A stretch of 64,000 nt of DNA from contig NZ_BONW01000037.1 of NCBI RefSeq assembly GCF_016862915.1, forward strand, positions 36,667 to 100,666, written 5' to 3'. The translations under genes were made by a program, and so were the position numbers. Under the pieces are notes generated by a model. It made no database searches. It was not told where the DNA came from and saw only the letters and a list, made by a program, of their open reading frames with translations. Each line of letters opens with the position of its first letter. Position 1 is the stretch's first letter. The stretch is from Plantactinospora endophytica (GTDB lineage Bacteria > Actinomycetota > Actinomycetes > Mycobacteriales > Micromonosporaceae). Positions 24,127 to 33,600 of this stretch are shown here, piece by piece.

Positions 24127-25368
24127 ATGGACGCGCTGACCCGACGCCGTTTCCTGGTCGCCTCCGGCGTTGTCGGTGGCGGTGCGCTGGCGACCACCGG
24201 GGCCGCGCTGGGCCTCGCCGAACTGCTCGACAAGTCGTCCAGGGCCGCCCCGCCGGACCCGGGCGGGAAACTGGTGCTGGTCACCCTGTACGGCGGCAAC
24301 GACGGCCTGAACACCGTCATCCCGTACGCGGACCGCCGCTACCACGGGTTGCGGCCCGAGTTGGCGTACCCGGCCGAGCAGGTGTTGCACCTCGACGACG
24401 CGCTGGGGCTCAACCCGAAGCTGCGTGGGCTGAAGCGACTGTGGGACGCGAAGCGCCTCGCCGTGGTCCTCGGGGTCGGCTACCCGAAGCCGGACCGCAG
24501 CCACTTCCGGTCGATGGACATCTGGCAGACCGCGTCGCCGGGCGTACCCATCTACAGCGGCTGGGTGGGCCGCTGGCTGGACGGCACCAATGCGACCCCG
24601 GAGACGGCGGTGAGCTTCGAGCCGGTACTGCCGCCGTTGCTCGCCGGTGAGACCCGGTCCGGTGCCTGCGTCAGTCTCGGCGGCCTCAGGCTGCCGCCCG
24701 GGATCGACGACGGGCTGGTCGGGGCGCTGGGCGTCGCGCAGCCGGGCGAGCCGGCGATGCAGGCCCGGGCCGCCGCCTCCTACGCCGACCTGCTCCGGGT
24801 GGACCATCTCGTCCGGCACTCCCAGGAGACTGCCCGCGCGGAGAGCGGGCCGAGCGGTCCGGCGACCGGCACCGGCGGGTCGAGCGCGCTCGCGGCACAG
24901 CTCGCCCTGGTTGCCCGCTGTGTCGAGGCGAACGTGCCGACCCGGGTCTACTCGGTCAGCCTGGGCGGGTTCGACACCCACGCCAGCCTGATCGTCGGGC
25001 ACGAGCTGCTGCTAACCCAGCTCGACGAGGCGTTGACCGGCTTCGTGGAGCGGATGGCGCGGACCGAGGCGGGCCGGCAGGTCACGGTGGTGGTCTACAG
25101 CGAGTTCGGCCGGCGGGTACGGGGCAACGCCTCCGACGGCACCGACCACGGCACCGCCGGTCCGGTCCTGGTGCTCGGCGGCCAGGTGACCGGCGGCCTC
25201 TACGGCGAGCAGCCCAGCCTGTCCGACCTGGACGACGGCGATCTCAAGGCGACTGTCGACTTCCGGCAGGTCTACGGCACCGTCCTCGGTGCGGTACTCG
25301 GTGCCGACCCGGCCCGCTATCTCGACGGCTTCCAGGTGACCCCGTTGCCGTTCCTGCCCGCCGGCTGA
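24127..25368 (+). CDS. DUF1501 family, Tat-exported protein
   Basis: The 413-residue protein has a twin-arginine signal (LTRRRFLVASGVVGGGALAT), so it should be exported folded. The mature part has the DUF1501 (alkaline-phosphatase-like/sulfatase superfamily) motifs: LVTLYGGNDGLNTVIPY, RSHFRSMDIWQTA, VSLGGFDTHASLIVGHELL and VYSEFGRRVRGNASDGTDHG followed by TAGPVLVLGG. The DTH and DHG motifs are typical metal-binding positions. It is translated with the DUF1800 gene, whose stop is one base away. Its role in polymer metabolism is inferred only from location. Confidence 0.9.
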   Translation: MDALTRRRFLVASGVVGGGALATTGAALGLAELLDKSSRAAPPDPGGKLVLVTLYGGNDGLNTVIPYADRRYHGLRPELAYPAEQVLHLDDALGLNPKLRGLKRLWDAKRLAVVLGVGYPKPDRSHFRSMDIWQTASPGVPIYSGWVGRWLDGTNATPETAVSFEPVLPPLLAGETRSGACVSLGGLRLPPGIDDGLVGALGVAQPGEPAMQARAAASYADLLRVDHLVRHSQETARAESGPSGPATGTGGSSALAAQLALVARCVEANVPTRVYSVSLGGFDTHASLIVGHELLLTQLDEALTGFVERMARTEAGRQVTVVVYSEFGRRVRGNASDGTDHGTAGPVLVLGGQVTGGLYGEQPSLSDLDDGDLKATVDFRQVYGTVLGAVLGADPARYLDGFQVTPLPFLPAG

Positions 25369-25390
25369 CCGCTCGCTGCCGGGCCGATGC

Positions 25391-26959
25391 TCAGCGCCCG
25401 CCGCCCCGGAACACCTCGATGACGGTCCGCAGCAGCACCTTGAGGTCGAGCCAGAGCGTCCAGTTCTCGATGTAGTAGTTGTCGAACCGGGCCCGGTCGG
25501 AGATCGGGGTGTCGCCGCGCAACCCGCTGACCTGGGCGAGCCCGGTCAGCCCGACCGGTACCCGGTGCCGCATCGCGTAGTCGGGGTGCTCGGCGGAGAA
25601 CTTCTCGACGAAGTACGGCCGCTCGGGGCGGGGGCCGACCACCGTCATGTCGCCGCGCAGGATGTTCCAGAGTTGGGGCAGCTCGTCCAGGGAGGTGCGG
25701 CGCATGAACCGGCCGACCGGGCCGACCCGCCGGTCGTCCGCGATCGACCAGTGCGTCCGGGACTCGACCTCGTCGGCCGGCTGCATCGTCCGGAACTTGA
25801 TGACGTCGAACGGCTTGCCGTAGCGCCCGATCCGCTCCTGACGGAAGAAGATCCCCCGGCCGCCCTCCAGCCAGGTGGCCAGGGCACAGAGCAGCAGCAC
25901 CGGGCTGAGTACGACCAGGGCCACCACGCAGAAGACGATGTCGGAGGCGCGCTTGACCACCCAGCGCAGGCCGGAGAGGCTGGTGTGCCGGATCTGCACC
26001 ACCGGGATCGCGCCGATGTGGTCGGGCAGGCCGCCGGGCGAACGGGACCCCCAGAGCCGGGGCACGCTCCAGATGTCGCAGCTCGCGTACTCCGGGCGGG
26101 CCAGCATCTCCATCAGGCCGGTCTCCGGATAGTCGGGTTCGGCGACGACGAGCACGTCGCACTCGACCAGGCGGATCCGGTCGGCGAGCTGGTCCAGGGT
26201 GCCGATCAGCGGCGGCGAGGTGGGGCTGTGCCGCTCCTCGGCGTCGACACAGCCGGCGAAGCGCAGGCCGTACTGCGGATAGCGCCGGAGCAGCCGGGCG
26301 AGTTCGGCGGCGATCGGGCCGCTGCCGATGATGATCGCGTTGTGTTCGACCCAACGCCGTTTGCGGGCGATCAGCACCGCCCGTCGGGTGACCGCGCGGC
26401 CGACGATGACCAGCCCGGCGGAGAGCGCCACGCCGCGCATGAACCCGGTCATGTATTCCACCGAGCCGTGCCGCATCGCCGCGATGATGGCGACGATCGC
26501 GGCGGAGGCGAGCAGCCGGCCGCAGAGGCTCGGCAACTCGTCCAGGATGCTCATGTGCCGGCGGGCCCGGTAGAGCCCGCCGGCCGCGAAGATGGCGACG
26601 GTGAGCCCCGCGGTGAACACGGTCCCCCGCCAGTAGCGGTCACCGGTGACCAGCAGCGGACCGAGCAGTGCGGCGACGTCGACCGGGGCGGTCACCATCC
26701 AGGCCCGCAACCTGCGGGTACGCACCGAGGCCCGGGATCCGGCGTACGGCAGTACCGCCGTCGTGTCGGTGCCGGCCCGGGCCCGCTCCTCGGCGCTGAG
26801 CCCGGATCCGGCGCGGGGGCGGGGCACCGCCGGCAGCGCGGGCCCCGGGTCGACGGCGTCGGCGCCCGGCACCACCGGTACGAGCGGGGCCCGTTCCGAC
26901 GGACCGGTGTCGGGCAGGCCGACCGTCGGATCGTGCTGTGCCAACGGCCACGTCGACAT
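25391..26959 (-). CDS. Polyprenyl-phosphate sugar-1-phosphate transferase (WcaJ/WbaP type)
   Basis: The 522-residue protein should start polysaccharide assembly by moving a sugar phosphate onto undecaprenyl phosphate. Four membrane helices (residues 70-185) precede a CoA_binding_3-like domain (IIIGSGPIAAELARLLRRYP). A further helix (ASDIVFCVVALVVLSPVLLL) leads into the catalytic bacterial sugar transferase domain with FFRQERIGRYGKPFDVIKFR, TSLDELPQLWNILRGDMTVV and GPRPERPYFVEKF. The ATG follows GGGGGAGA. It is convergent with DUF1501 and probably co-transcribed with the LCP gene upstream. Confidence 0.93.
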   Translation of the reverse strand: MSTWPLAQHDPTVGLPDTGPSERAPLVPVVPGADAVDPGPALPAVPRPRAGSGLSAEERARAGTDTTAVLPYAGSRASVRTRRLRAWMVTAPVDVAALLGPLLVTGDRYWRGTVFTAGLTVAIFAAGGLYRARRHMSILDELPSLCGRLLASAAIVAIIAAMRHGSVEYMTGFMRGVALSAGLVIVGRAVTRRAVLIARKRRWVEHNAIIIGSGPIAAELARLLRRYPQYGLRFAGCVDAEERHSPTSPPLIGTLDQLADRIRLVECDVLVVAEPDYPETGLMEMLARPEYASCDIWSVPRLWGSRSPGGLPDHIGAIPVVQIRHTSLSGLRWVVKRASDIVFCVVALVVLSPVLLLCALATWLEGGRGIFFRQERIGRYGKPFDVIKFRTMQPADEVESRTHWSIADDRRVGPVGRFMRRTSLDELPQLWNILRGDMTVVGPRPERPYFVEKFSAEHPDYAMRHRVPVGLTGLAQVSGLRGDTPISDRARFDNYYIENWTLWLDLKVLLRTVIEVFRGGGR

Positions 26960-27044
26960 CTGTTTCTCCCCCGTGACGATGACCTCCCCTACGGGACGCC
27001 CGGTGCAGGATACGGCCGCGAGCGCCCCGCCTCGGCGGGGGTGG

Positions 27045-28121
27045 TCACTTCGCTCCCTTGAGGATCTCGGGTACCGCGTCGCGCCGGACGGCGTCGTAGA
27101 AGGTCTTCACCTCGTCGGTCTTGGCGAACACGACGCTCTCGCTGCCGACGTTGCCGGTCCCCTTGGTGGGGCTGGTGATGAAGGTCAGGTTGCCGCTGCG
27201 CAGATGCCGCAGCTCCATGCCCATGTCGAGCATGGAGAGGGTCTTGTCGACCGAGACCGCGTCGGCGGAGGCCCGGATGAAGGAGTTCAGCTTGGCCGGG
27301 TTGGCCAGCGTGCCGCCGGAGGCGGCCTTGTCCAGGATGGCCCGGATGACCTGCTGCTGGTGCCGGATCCGGGCGAAGTCCCCGTCCTTGAACGCGTACC
27401 GCTCGCGGGCGTAGTCCAGCGCCTGTGCGCCGTCCATCACCTGCGGGCCCTTCTTGAACTCGCGACGGCCGGTGGGCAGCAGCGAGTGCGTCGACGTGAA
27501 GCTCTCCTCGACGGTGAGCTGTACGCCGCCGAGCGCGTCGACGATCTCCTTGAAGCCGGCGAAGTCGACGATCGCGACGTGGTCGACCCGGACCCCGGTG
27601 AACTTCTCGACCGTCTGCACCATCAGCGGAATCCCGCCCCAGGCGTACGCGGCGTTGATTTTGGCGTCCCGCCCGCCGTGCTTGCCGTCCTTGGACTTCG
27701 GCACGTTGACCCAGGTGTCCCGGGGGATCGAGACGAGCTGGGCGCTGGACCGGTCCGCCGGCAGGTGGGCGAGGATGATGGTGTCGCTGCGCGAACCACC
27801 GGTGTTCGACGGGTCGCGGGTGTCGCTGCCCAGGATCAGGATGTTCTTGGCGTCCTTCGCCACCTTGACCGGACGCGACTCCTCGGGAACCGCGTCGAAC
27901 GCCTCCACCCGCTCGATGCCGGACTCGAGGCGGTGGACGTAGATGCCGGCCGCGACCGCTCCCCCGCCGCCGAGCAATGCCAACACCAGCAGCGTGATGA
28001 GGATGATCCGCCTGGTGCGCCGCCGCCGCTTGGGAGCCGGTGCGTCGGTGGAACTCCCGTCCGGAGTTCCCGCGATGACCTCGGTGGAGTCGGACTCCGC
28101 CAGTTGGGGTTGGTGTGGCAT
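27045..28121 (-). CDS. LCP (LytR-CpsA-Psr) family cell-wall ligase
   Basis: The 358-residue protein has a basic cytoplasmic N-terminus (RRRRTRRIILITLLVLALL), one membrane helix near 35-60 and an external LCP domain. The domain shows NILILGSDTRDPSNTGGSRS, DTIILAHLP, LVSIPRDTWVNVP and later FKEIVDALGGVQLTV, YARERYAFKDGDFARIRHQQ with the conserved Arg/Asp set that binds polyprenyl phosphate. LCP enzymes attach teichoic acids, capsules or arabinogalactan to peptidoglycan. Next to a sugar transferase, it probably attaches this locus's polymer. TAGCAT (complement of 28128-28133) lies six bases before the ATG, so the gene may be leaderless. Confidence 0.93.
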   Translation of the reverse strand: MPHQPQLAESDSTEVIAGTPDGSSTDAPAPKRRRRTRRIILITLLVLALLGGGGAVAAGIYVHRLESGIERVEAFDAVPEESRPVKVAKDAKNILILGSDTRDPSNTGGSRSDTIILAHLPADRSSAQLVSIPRDTWVNVPKSKDGKHGGRDAKINAAYAWGGIPLMVQTVEKFTGVRVDHVAIVDFAGFKEIVDALGGVQLTVEESFTSTHSLLPTGRREFKKGPQVMDGAQALDYARERYAFKDGDFARIRHQQQVIRAILDKAASGGTLANPAKLNSFIRASADAVSVDKTLSMLDMGMELRHLRSGNLTFITSPTKGTGNVGSESVVFAKTDEVKTFYDAVRRDAVPEILKGAK

Positions 28122-28127
28122 GGCTCG

Positions 28128-28133
28128 ATGCTA
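28128..28133 (-). promoter_or_regulatory. Candidate -10 (TAGCAT) of the LCP gene
   Basis: On the minus strand TAGCAT ends six bases before the LCP start codon, and no Shine-Dalgarno sequence is present. The -35 region is not clear. This is the same spacing as at 12157, 22845 and 57062. Confidence 0.35.
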
Positions 28134-28221
28134 CTGAGTGACGCAACAGCCGAGGGCCCCGGCTCGACACCACTTCGGCCGCGGCCCTCCGCGCCGCCAA
28201 CCATCCCGGTCATTCCGCTGG

Positions 28222-28890
28222 TCAGGAGCTACGTAGCCGGTAGCCGAACCCGCGCATCGTCTCGATCACGTCCTCGCCGAGTTTCTTGCGCAGCGCGCTG
28301 ACGTAGACGTTGACCAGATTGGTACCCGGATCGAAGTCGTAGCCCCAGGCGTGCGAGAGCAACTGTTGCCGACTGAGTACCCGACCCGCGTGCCGGATCA
28401 GCGTCTCCAGCAGTACGAACTCCCGACCGGTCAACGCCACGTCCCGGTCGTGCACGGTGACCTGGCGGGTCCAGAGGTCGAGCCGGATCGCACCGGCGAC
28501 CAGGGTGCGCGGCTCGTCGGAGCCGACGTCGCGCAGCCGGGCGCGTACCCGGGCCAGAAGTTCTTCGAACCGGAACGGTTTCGTCATGTAGTCGTCGGCT
28601 CCGGCGTCCAGGCAGGCCACCACGTCGTGCGCCCGGGCCCGTCCGGTGAGGACCAGCACCGGCAGCCGGTGCCCCCGGGCCCGCAGCGCCGCCAACACCT
28701 CGAACCCGTTCCGGCCGGCCAGCCCGATGTCGAGGATGAGCAGGTCGAAGTCGCCGCTCAGGCCGAACTCCTCGGCCTGCTCCCCCTCGGTGACGTGGGT
28801 GGTGGCCCAGCCGTTGGCCCGCAGCCCCTTGTCGAGGAAGGCCGCGATCTGCAGGTCGTCCTCAGCGATCAGTATCCTGGCCAAGCTCAC
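28222..28890 (-). CDS. OmpR-family response regulator (system 1)
   Basis: The 222-residue protein has a receiver domain (residues 1-118: IAEDDLQIAAFL acidic pair, LLILDIGLAGRNGFEVLAAL with the phospho-Asp, VLVLTGRAR, and ADDYMTKPFRFEELLARVRA with the Lys) and a C-terminal winged-helix DNA-binding domain (DRDVALTGREFVLLETLIRH, SRQQLLSHAWGYDFDPGTNL). The GTG start lies 29 bases inside the end of the kinase gene, so the two are translationally linked. It is close in sequence to the regulator at 41555. Its targets may include a direct-repeat element at 30532. Confidence 0.93.
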   Translation of the reverse strand: MSLARILIAEDDLQIAAFLDKGLRANGWATTHVTEGEQAEEFGLSGDFDLLILDIGLAGRNGFEVLAALRARGHRLPVLVLTGRARAHDVVACLDAGADDYMTKPFRFEELLARVRARLRDVGSDEPRTLVAGAIRLDLWTRQVTVHDRDVALTGREFVLLETLIRHAGRVLSRQQLLSHAWGYDFDPGTNLVNVYVSALRKKLGEDVIETMRGFGYRLRSS

Positions 28891-30337
28891 CCTCCCGCCC
28901 CTGCCGTGGGATCACCAGGGTGAACGTGCTGCCCACCCCGGGCCGGCTGGACAGGTCGACCCGTCCGCCGTGCGCCTGCGCCACCGCCCGGACGATGGCC
29001 AGCCCCAGCCCGGTGCCGGGATAGCGCAGGTGGGCCCGCGCGCCCCGGCGGAACCGGTCGAAGATGTACGGCTGGTCGTCGTACTCGATGCCGCAGCCGG
29101 TGTCCCGGACCCAGATGTGCACGTCCTCGCCCCGTACGGCCGCGCCGATCGAGACGGTGTCGGTGTCGGCGGTGTGCCGTACGGCGTTGTCGGCGAGGTT
29201 GATCACCGCTTCGGTGAGCCGGTGCCGGTCCGCCACCAGCAGTCCCTCGCCCAGCTCGTCGACGAGCCACTGCCGGGGCGCCAGCGCGCTGAGCTTGACG
29301 GCCAGCTCGGCGACGAAGAGTTCGAGGTCGATCCGCTCGGGCTGGAGGAAGTGCGGGTGCGGTACGTCGGCCAGGATGTGCAGGTCACCGACGATCCGGG
29401 CCATCCGCTCAAGCTCGTCGGTGACCACCGCGATGGTGCCGCGCGCCTCGTCGTCGTCCGGCAACTGCTGTTGCAGCAGGCCGAGGTTGCCCAGCGAGAT
29501 GGTGATCGGGCCGCGCAGTTCGTGCCCGGCGTCGAGCAGGAACTCCCGTTCCCGCCGGAACACCGCCTCCAGCCGGTCGAGCATGGCGTTGAAGGTGCGG
29601 GCCATCTCGGCCGCCTCGTCCTGCCGGGCGACCGGGATGCGCCGGGTCAGGTCCGACTTCGAGATCAGTCGGGCGGTCTCGGTGAGCTGCCGGACGGGTC
29701 CGAGCACCCGCCCGGTGACCAGCCAGGCGCAGGCGGAGGCGAGCACCACCACGCCGAGGACGGCGCCGACGGCGTACCGCTGGAGGTCGGCGATCTCGCG
29801 GCGCTGCGCCACCGGCAGGATCGTCACCACGAAGGCGCCGGTGCTGGCCCCGACCCGCAGCGGCAGGATTCCGTAGTAGGCGCTGCCCCGGCTGGTGTCG
29901 AAGCGGTCCAGCGGCGGCCGGCCGTCGGTGACGGTGTACGTCCGCGCGGAGGTGGCGAAGACCTGCATGGCGGAGTCCGGCACGCGGTCGACCGGGAACC
30001 GGCCCATCGAGGCGTGTTGCAGCCGCCCGTCGGCGAAGGCGAGGATCGCCTCCTCCTGGCTGGGGACGTTGCGCCGGAAGTAGACGTCGAAGACGGCCGC
30101 CACCGAGGTGAAGGCGGCGCCGGTACGCGGATCGCGGCCGTCGGTGACCAGCCGGTCGATCTCCAGGAACTCCTGCTGCACCGCCTCGGCGATCCGGCTC
30201 TCCAGCCGGATCATCAGCACCTCGTGGATGGCGACCGCGCAGAGCCCGCCGGAGAGGACGATCAGCACGATGTAGCTGACCAGGATCCGGGTGTGGATGC
30301 TTCTGGTGGCACGGGACCAGCCCGGGCGACCCAGCAT
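28862..30337 (-). CDS. Sensor histidine kinase (system 1)
   Basis: The 491-residue kinase has one membrane helix near 18-40, an extracytoplasmic sensor of about 145 residues, a second helix near 187-207, HAMP near 208-260, HisKA with LDAGHELRGPITI (phospho-His near 270; the usual RTP is RGP) and a HATPase domain with NLADNAVRHT, RDTGCGIEYDD and GTGLGLAIVRAVAQAHGG. The sensor segment (FLEIDRLVTDGRDPRTGAAF) resembles that of the kinase at 40020 (TEFRRLVGGRDPASGQPF), so the two are paralogues. A good AAGGAG site precedes the ATG. The kinase gene comes before the regulator gene. Confidence 0.93.
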   Translation of the reverse strand: MLGRPGWSRATRSIHTRILVSYIVLIVLSGGLCAVAIHEVLMIRLESRIAEAVQQEFLEIDRLVTDGRDPRTGAAFTSVAAVFDVYFRRNVPSQEEAILAFADGRLQHASMGRFPVDRVPDSAMQVFATSARTYTVTDGRPPLDRFDTSRGSAYYGILPLRVGASTGAFVVTILPVAQRREIADLQRYAVGAVLGVVVLASACAWLVTGRVLGPVRQLTETARLISKSDLTRRIPVARQDEAAEMARTFNAMLDRLEAVFRREREFLLDAGHELRGPITISLGNLGLLQQQLPDDDEARGTIAVVTDELERMARIVGDLHILADVPHPHFLQPERIDLELFVAELAVKLSALAPRQWLVDELGEGLLVADRHRLTEAVINLADNAVRHTADTDTVSIGAAVRGEDVHIWVRDTGCGIEYDDQPYIFDRFRRGARAHLRYPGTGLGLAIVRAVAQAHGGRVDLSSRPGVGSTFTLVIPRQGREGELGQDTDR

Positions 30338-30531
30338 CAGACATCTCCTTCACGAGGCCGCACGTCATGGCGCAGCGGGCGACGGCGCCGTCACTGTGTG
30401 TCGACGCACCTTCGCATCGTACGTCCGATGTGGAGACATCGGGACTCCTCGAAAGGCTGGACGAGGCCGACCCGCTCTCCCGGCGGGAATGGCCGTTCCT
30501 CCGAGGCTTTCTCATGCGCCGTCCCACCGTG

Positions 30532-30564
30532 GTTCACCTGCTGTTAAGCGTGAATTCATCTATG
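30532..30564 (+). promoter_or_regulatory. Three 11-bp direct repeats resembling a PhoP (PHO-box) site
   Basis: Contiguous 11-mers GTTCACCTGCT, GTTAAGCGTGA and ATTCATCTATG follow the direct-repeat-unit layout known for Streptomyces PhoP (GTTCACC-like heads every 11 bases). A weaker head (TCATG) lies two periods upstream at 30512. The only plausible target is the leftward kinase-regulator pair at 28222-30337, about 195 bases away and in reverse orientation. Confidence 0.45.
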
Positions 30565-30600
30565 TATCCCGAGCCGGTCACCGACCCACCCGCCGGACAC

Positions 30601-30641
30601 GGCGGACCGCCCCCTCGATCCCGCTGAGGAGGCGGTCCGCC
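30601..30641 (-). terminator. Strong hairpin terminator of the giant gene
   Basis: A perfect 11-bp stem, GGCGGACCGCC (30601-30611) with GGCGGTCCGCC (30631-30641), is extended by an inner CCTC/GAGG pair. It lies 33 bases beyond the stop codon at 30674. There is no T tract, as is usual in high-GC actinobacteria. Confidence 0.7.
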
Positions 30642-30673
30642 GGCCCGGTCGACAACTCCGCCGACCGTACGCG

Positions 30674-33600
30674 TCAGCCGAAGGTGATCACCAGGCGTGG
30701 TGGGTTGTCACTGCCCTTCTCCCGGCTGTTGAAGCCCTGCTCCACGCCGTTGCCGTTCTCGACCGCGTCGCGGACCAGGAACCCGTGGTTGCCACCGGCG
30801 TACATGCCGCCGACCTGGCCGGTCACCGACCATTCCCGGTAACCGGAGCCGGATGCGGTGGTGGCCGCCGTACCGGTGGTGCCCGGCTGGTTGTTCCAGC
30901 GCACGTTCGCCTCCGACCAGGTCGCCGCGAGCGGGATCGCCTGCAACGTCCGGCCGGTCTTGTACGACCCCGAGTAGAGCCGCAACTTCGCGTCGGTGAC
31001 CTGGCAGCCGGACGGGATCGCCGGCAGGTTGAACCGGACCAGCACCCGGGCGTTGGCGCCCGACTTGCTGTCCACCTTGATGGTCGAGTCGGTGCCGTAG
31101 TTGCTCGACGACGAGGACTGCAACACCCAACTGTCGGCGTTCGCCCCCAACGTCACCGAGCCAGGTGCGGCACAGCTCGGCGGCGCCGCCACCGTCCAGG
31201 TGTGACTGGCCGGCGTCGGATCGGTGTTGCCGGCCACGTCGGTCGCCCGGACCCGGAACTGGTGCGCCCCGACGGCCAGCCCGGTGTAGTTGACCGGCGA
31301 GACGCACGGCCCGAACGCCGCCGCGTCGAGCGCGCACTCGAAGGTCGACCCCGGCTCGTTCGCGCTGAACGTGAACGAGGCGGTCGGGCTGGTGGTGCTG
31401 GCCGGCGGCGTGCTGCCGAGCGACGTCTCCGGCGCCGTGGTGTCCGGCGGTGGCTCCACCGTCCACTCGAAGACCGCCGGGGACTGGTCCCCGGACCCGC
31501 CCGCGTTGGTCGCGCGTACCTCGAACCGGTGGTCGCCGACCGCCAGTCCGGGGTACTCCTTCGGCGAGGTGCAGGCCGTGAACGGCGCCCCGTCCAACCG
31601 GCACTCGAAGGTCGAGCCCGGCTGGCTGGAGCCGAAGGTGAAGGTCGCGGTGGTGCTGCTGGTGGTCACCTCCGGCGCCGAGGCGATGGTGGTCTGCGGC
31701 GCGGTCGGGGTACCGGCCACCGTGAAGGAGTAGCTGGCCGGGGTGAGGTCGACGTTGTCCTCCTGGTCGGTCGCCCGCACCTCGAAGACGTGCGGACCCG
31801 GCTCCAGCTCCGCCGGCAGCTCCACGTTCGGATAGCCGTACGGGCTGGCGCACTCCACGAAGTCGGCCTCGTTCTGGCTGTCGAGGCGGCACTCGAAGAG
31901 CAGCCCGGCCGGCGCCGTCACGTTGTCGGTGCCGGTGAAGGTGAAGCTCACCGTCCCGGTCGGGCTCGGGTTCGCCGGGCCGGTGGTGATCGTCGTCTCC
32001 GGCGCGGTGGTGTCCGGGCCGGGCACGACGGCCCACTCGTGCTCGACCATCTCGTCCTCGCCCGAGGTCATCCCGTCGACGTCCACCGCCCGGACCCGCA
32101 GCGAGTGCTCGCCGATGGCCAGGCCGGGGTACTCCACCGGGGAGACACAGGTGGTGAAGGCGGCCAGGTCGAGCGAACACTCGAACCGGACCACGGGTTC
32201 GTTGGCGGTGAAGGCGAAGGTCGCCGTGGTGCTGGTGGTCTCCGCCTCCGGGGCCACCACCAGGGTGACCACCGGCGGACCGGTGATGGTCCAGGTCCGG
32301 GTCGCCGGGGTCGGTTCGACGTTGCCCTCGGCGTCCCGGGCCCGCACCTGGAACTCGTGCGCACCCGGCAGCAACTCCTCGTAGAGCACCGGGGAGACGC
32401 AGTCGGCGTACGCCGCGCCGTCGAGCGCGCACTCGAACGTCGCGTCCGGCTCGTTGGCGAAGAAGGTGAACTGGGCGCTCCGGGCCGCCGTCTCGGCCGG
32501 CGGGCCGGCACTGATGGTGCTCACCGGCGGCACACCCGGCGGCGACAACGCCACCACCCAGGTGTACGTGGCCGGTGTCGGATCCACCTTGTCGGCGAGA
32601 TCCACCGCCCGGACCTGGAAGGTGTGCGTACCCGCAGCCAGGTTGCCGTACGTCTGCGGGTTCTCGCACTCCGTCCAGGCCGCCTCGCTGGTGCTGTCCA
32701 GCCGGCACTCGAAGCCGAGGTCGTACAGCGAGGTGTTGTCGTCGATCCCGGTGAAGGTGAAGCTGGCCGAGCTGCTGTTGCTGGGGTTCGACGGCTCGTC
32801 CACGATCAACGTGTCCGGCGGGTTGACCTCCGGCGGCACGGGGGCCGACCCGTCGCAGGAGACCTGGTAGCACTGCTCCGGCTCGGTGTTGCCGGTGGCC
32901 CGGTTGCCGCCACCGTCGGTGTTGCCGGCCTCGGCGTAGATGCCCCAGCCACCGTTGTTGTTCGCGGTGTTCACCGAGATCCGGTGCCCCGCCTTGTTGA
33001 CGGAGATGCCGTCGCTGCTGTTGTTACCGGTGGTGTTCCGGTCGATGATGTTGCCCGGCTCGGTGCTCTCCGGCAGCACCTCCGCCTCGACCGAGATGCC
33101 CTCGGCGGAGTTGCCGCTGGCGGTGTTGAGCACCACCACGTTGTCCAGCGAGCCGGAGCCGAGCGAGATGCCGGTGGACGACGAGTCGCTGGCGTCGTTG
33201 GACTCGACCCGGTTGCCGGACGACTCGTACAGCTCGATGCCGCTGCTGTTGAACCGTACGTCGTTGCCGCGCAGCACGTTGTCCGGCGCGTTCTCCAGGC
33301 TGATTCCGCCGTCGCTGTGGTTGGTGGCCACGTTGGCGATCACGTCGTTGCCGGAGGAGTCGGTCAGCACCACCCCGGCCTCGCTCTCGGTCAGCTCGTT
33401 GCCCTCGATCCGGTTGCCGTTGGAGGCCGCCTCCAGGGTCACCGAGGCGTCCGAGCTGTCCAGGATCGTGTTGCCGCGTACCGTGTTGTTGCTCGACCCT
33501 TCCAGCCACAGGCCCATTCCGCTGGACCCGCTGACCCGGTTGGCCTCGATCCGGTTGCCGCTCGACCCGGTCAGGGTGATCCCCTCGCCGGTGGTGCCGT

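Larger units (their letters stand above)
30338..30673. other. 336-bp region between system 1 kinase and the giant gene
   Basis: No gene is supported. It contains, left to right, the kinase promoter region, a PhoP-box-like direct repeat (30532-30564) and the strong hairpin (30601-30641) that should end the giant-gene transcript arriving from the right. Confidence 0.6.
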
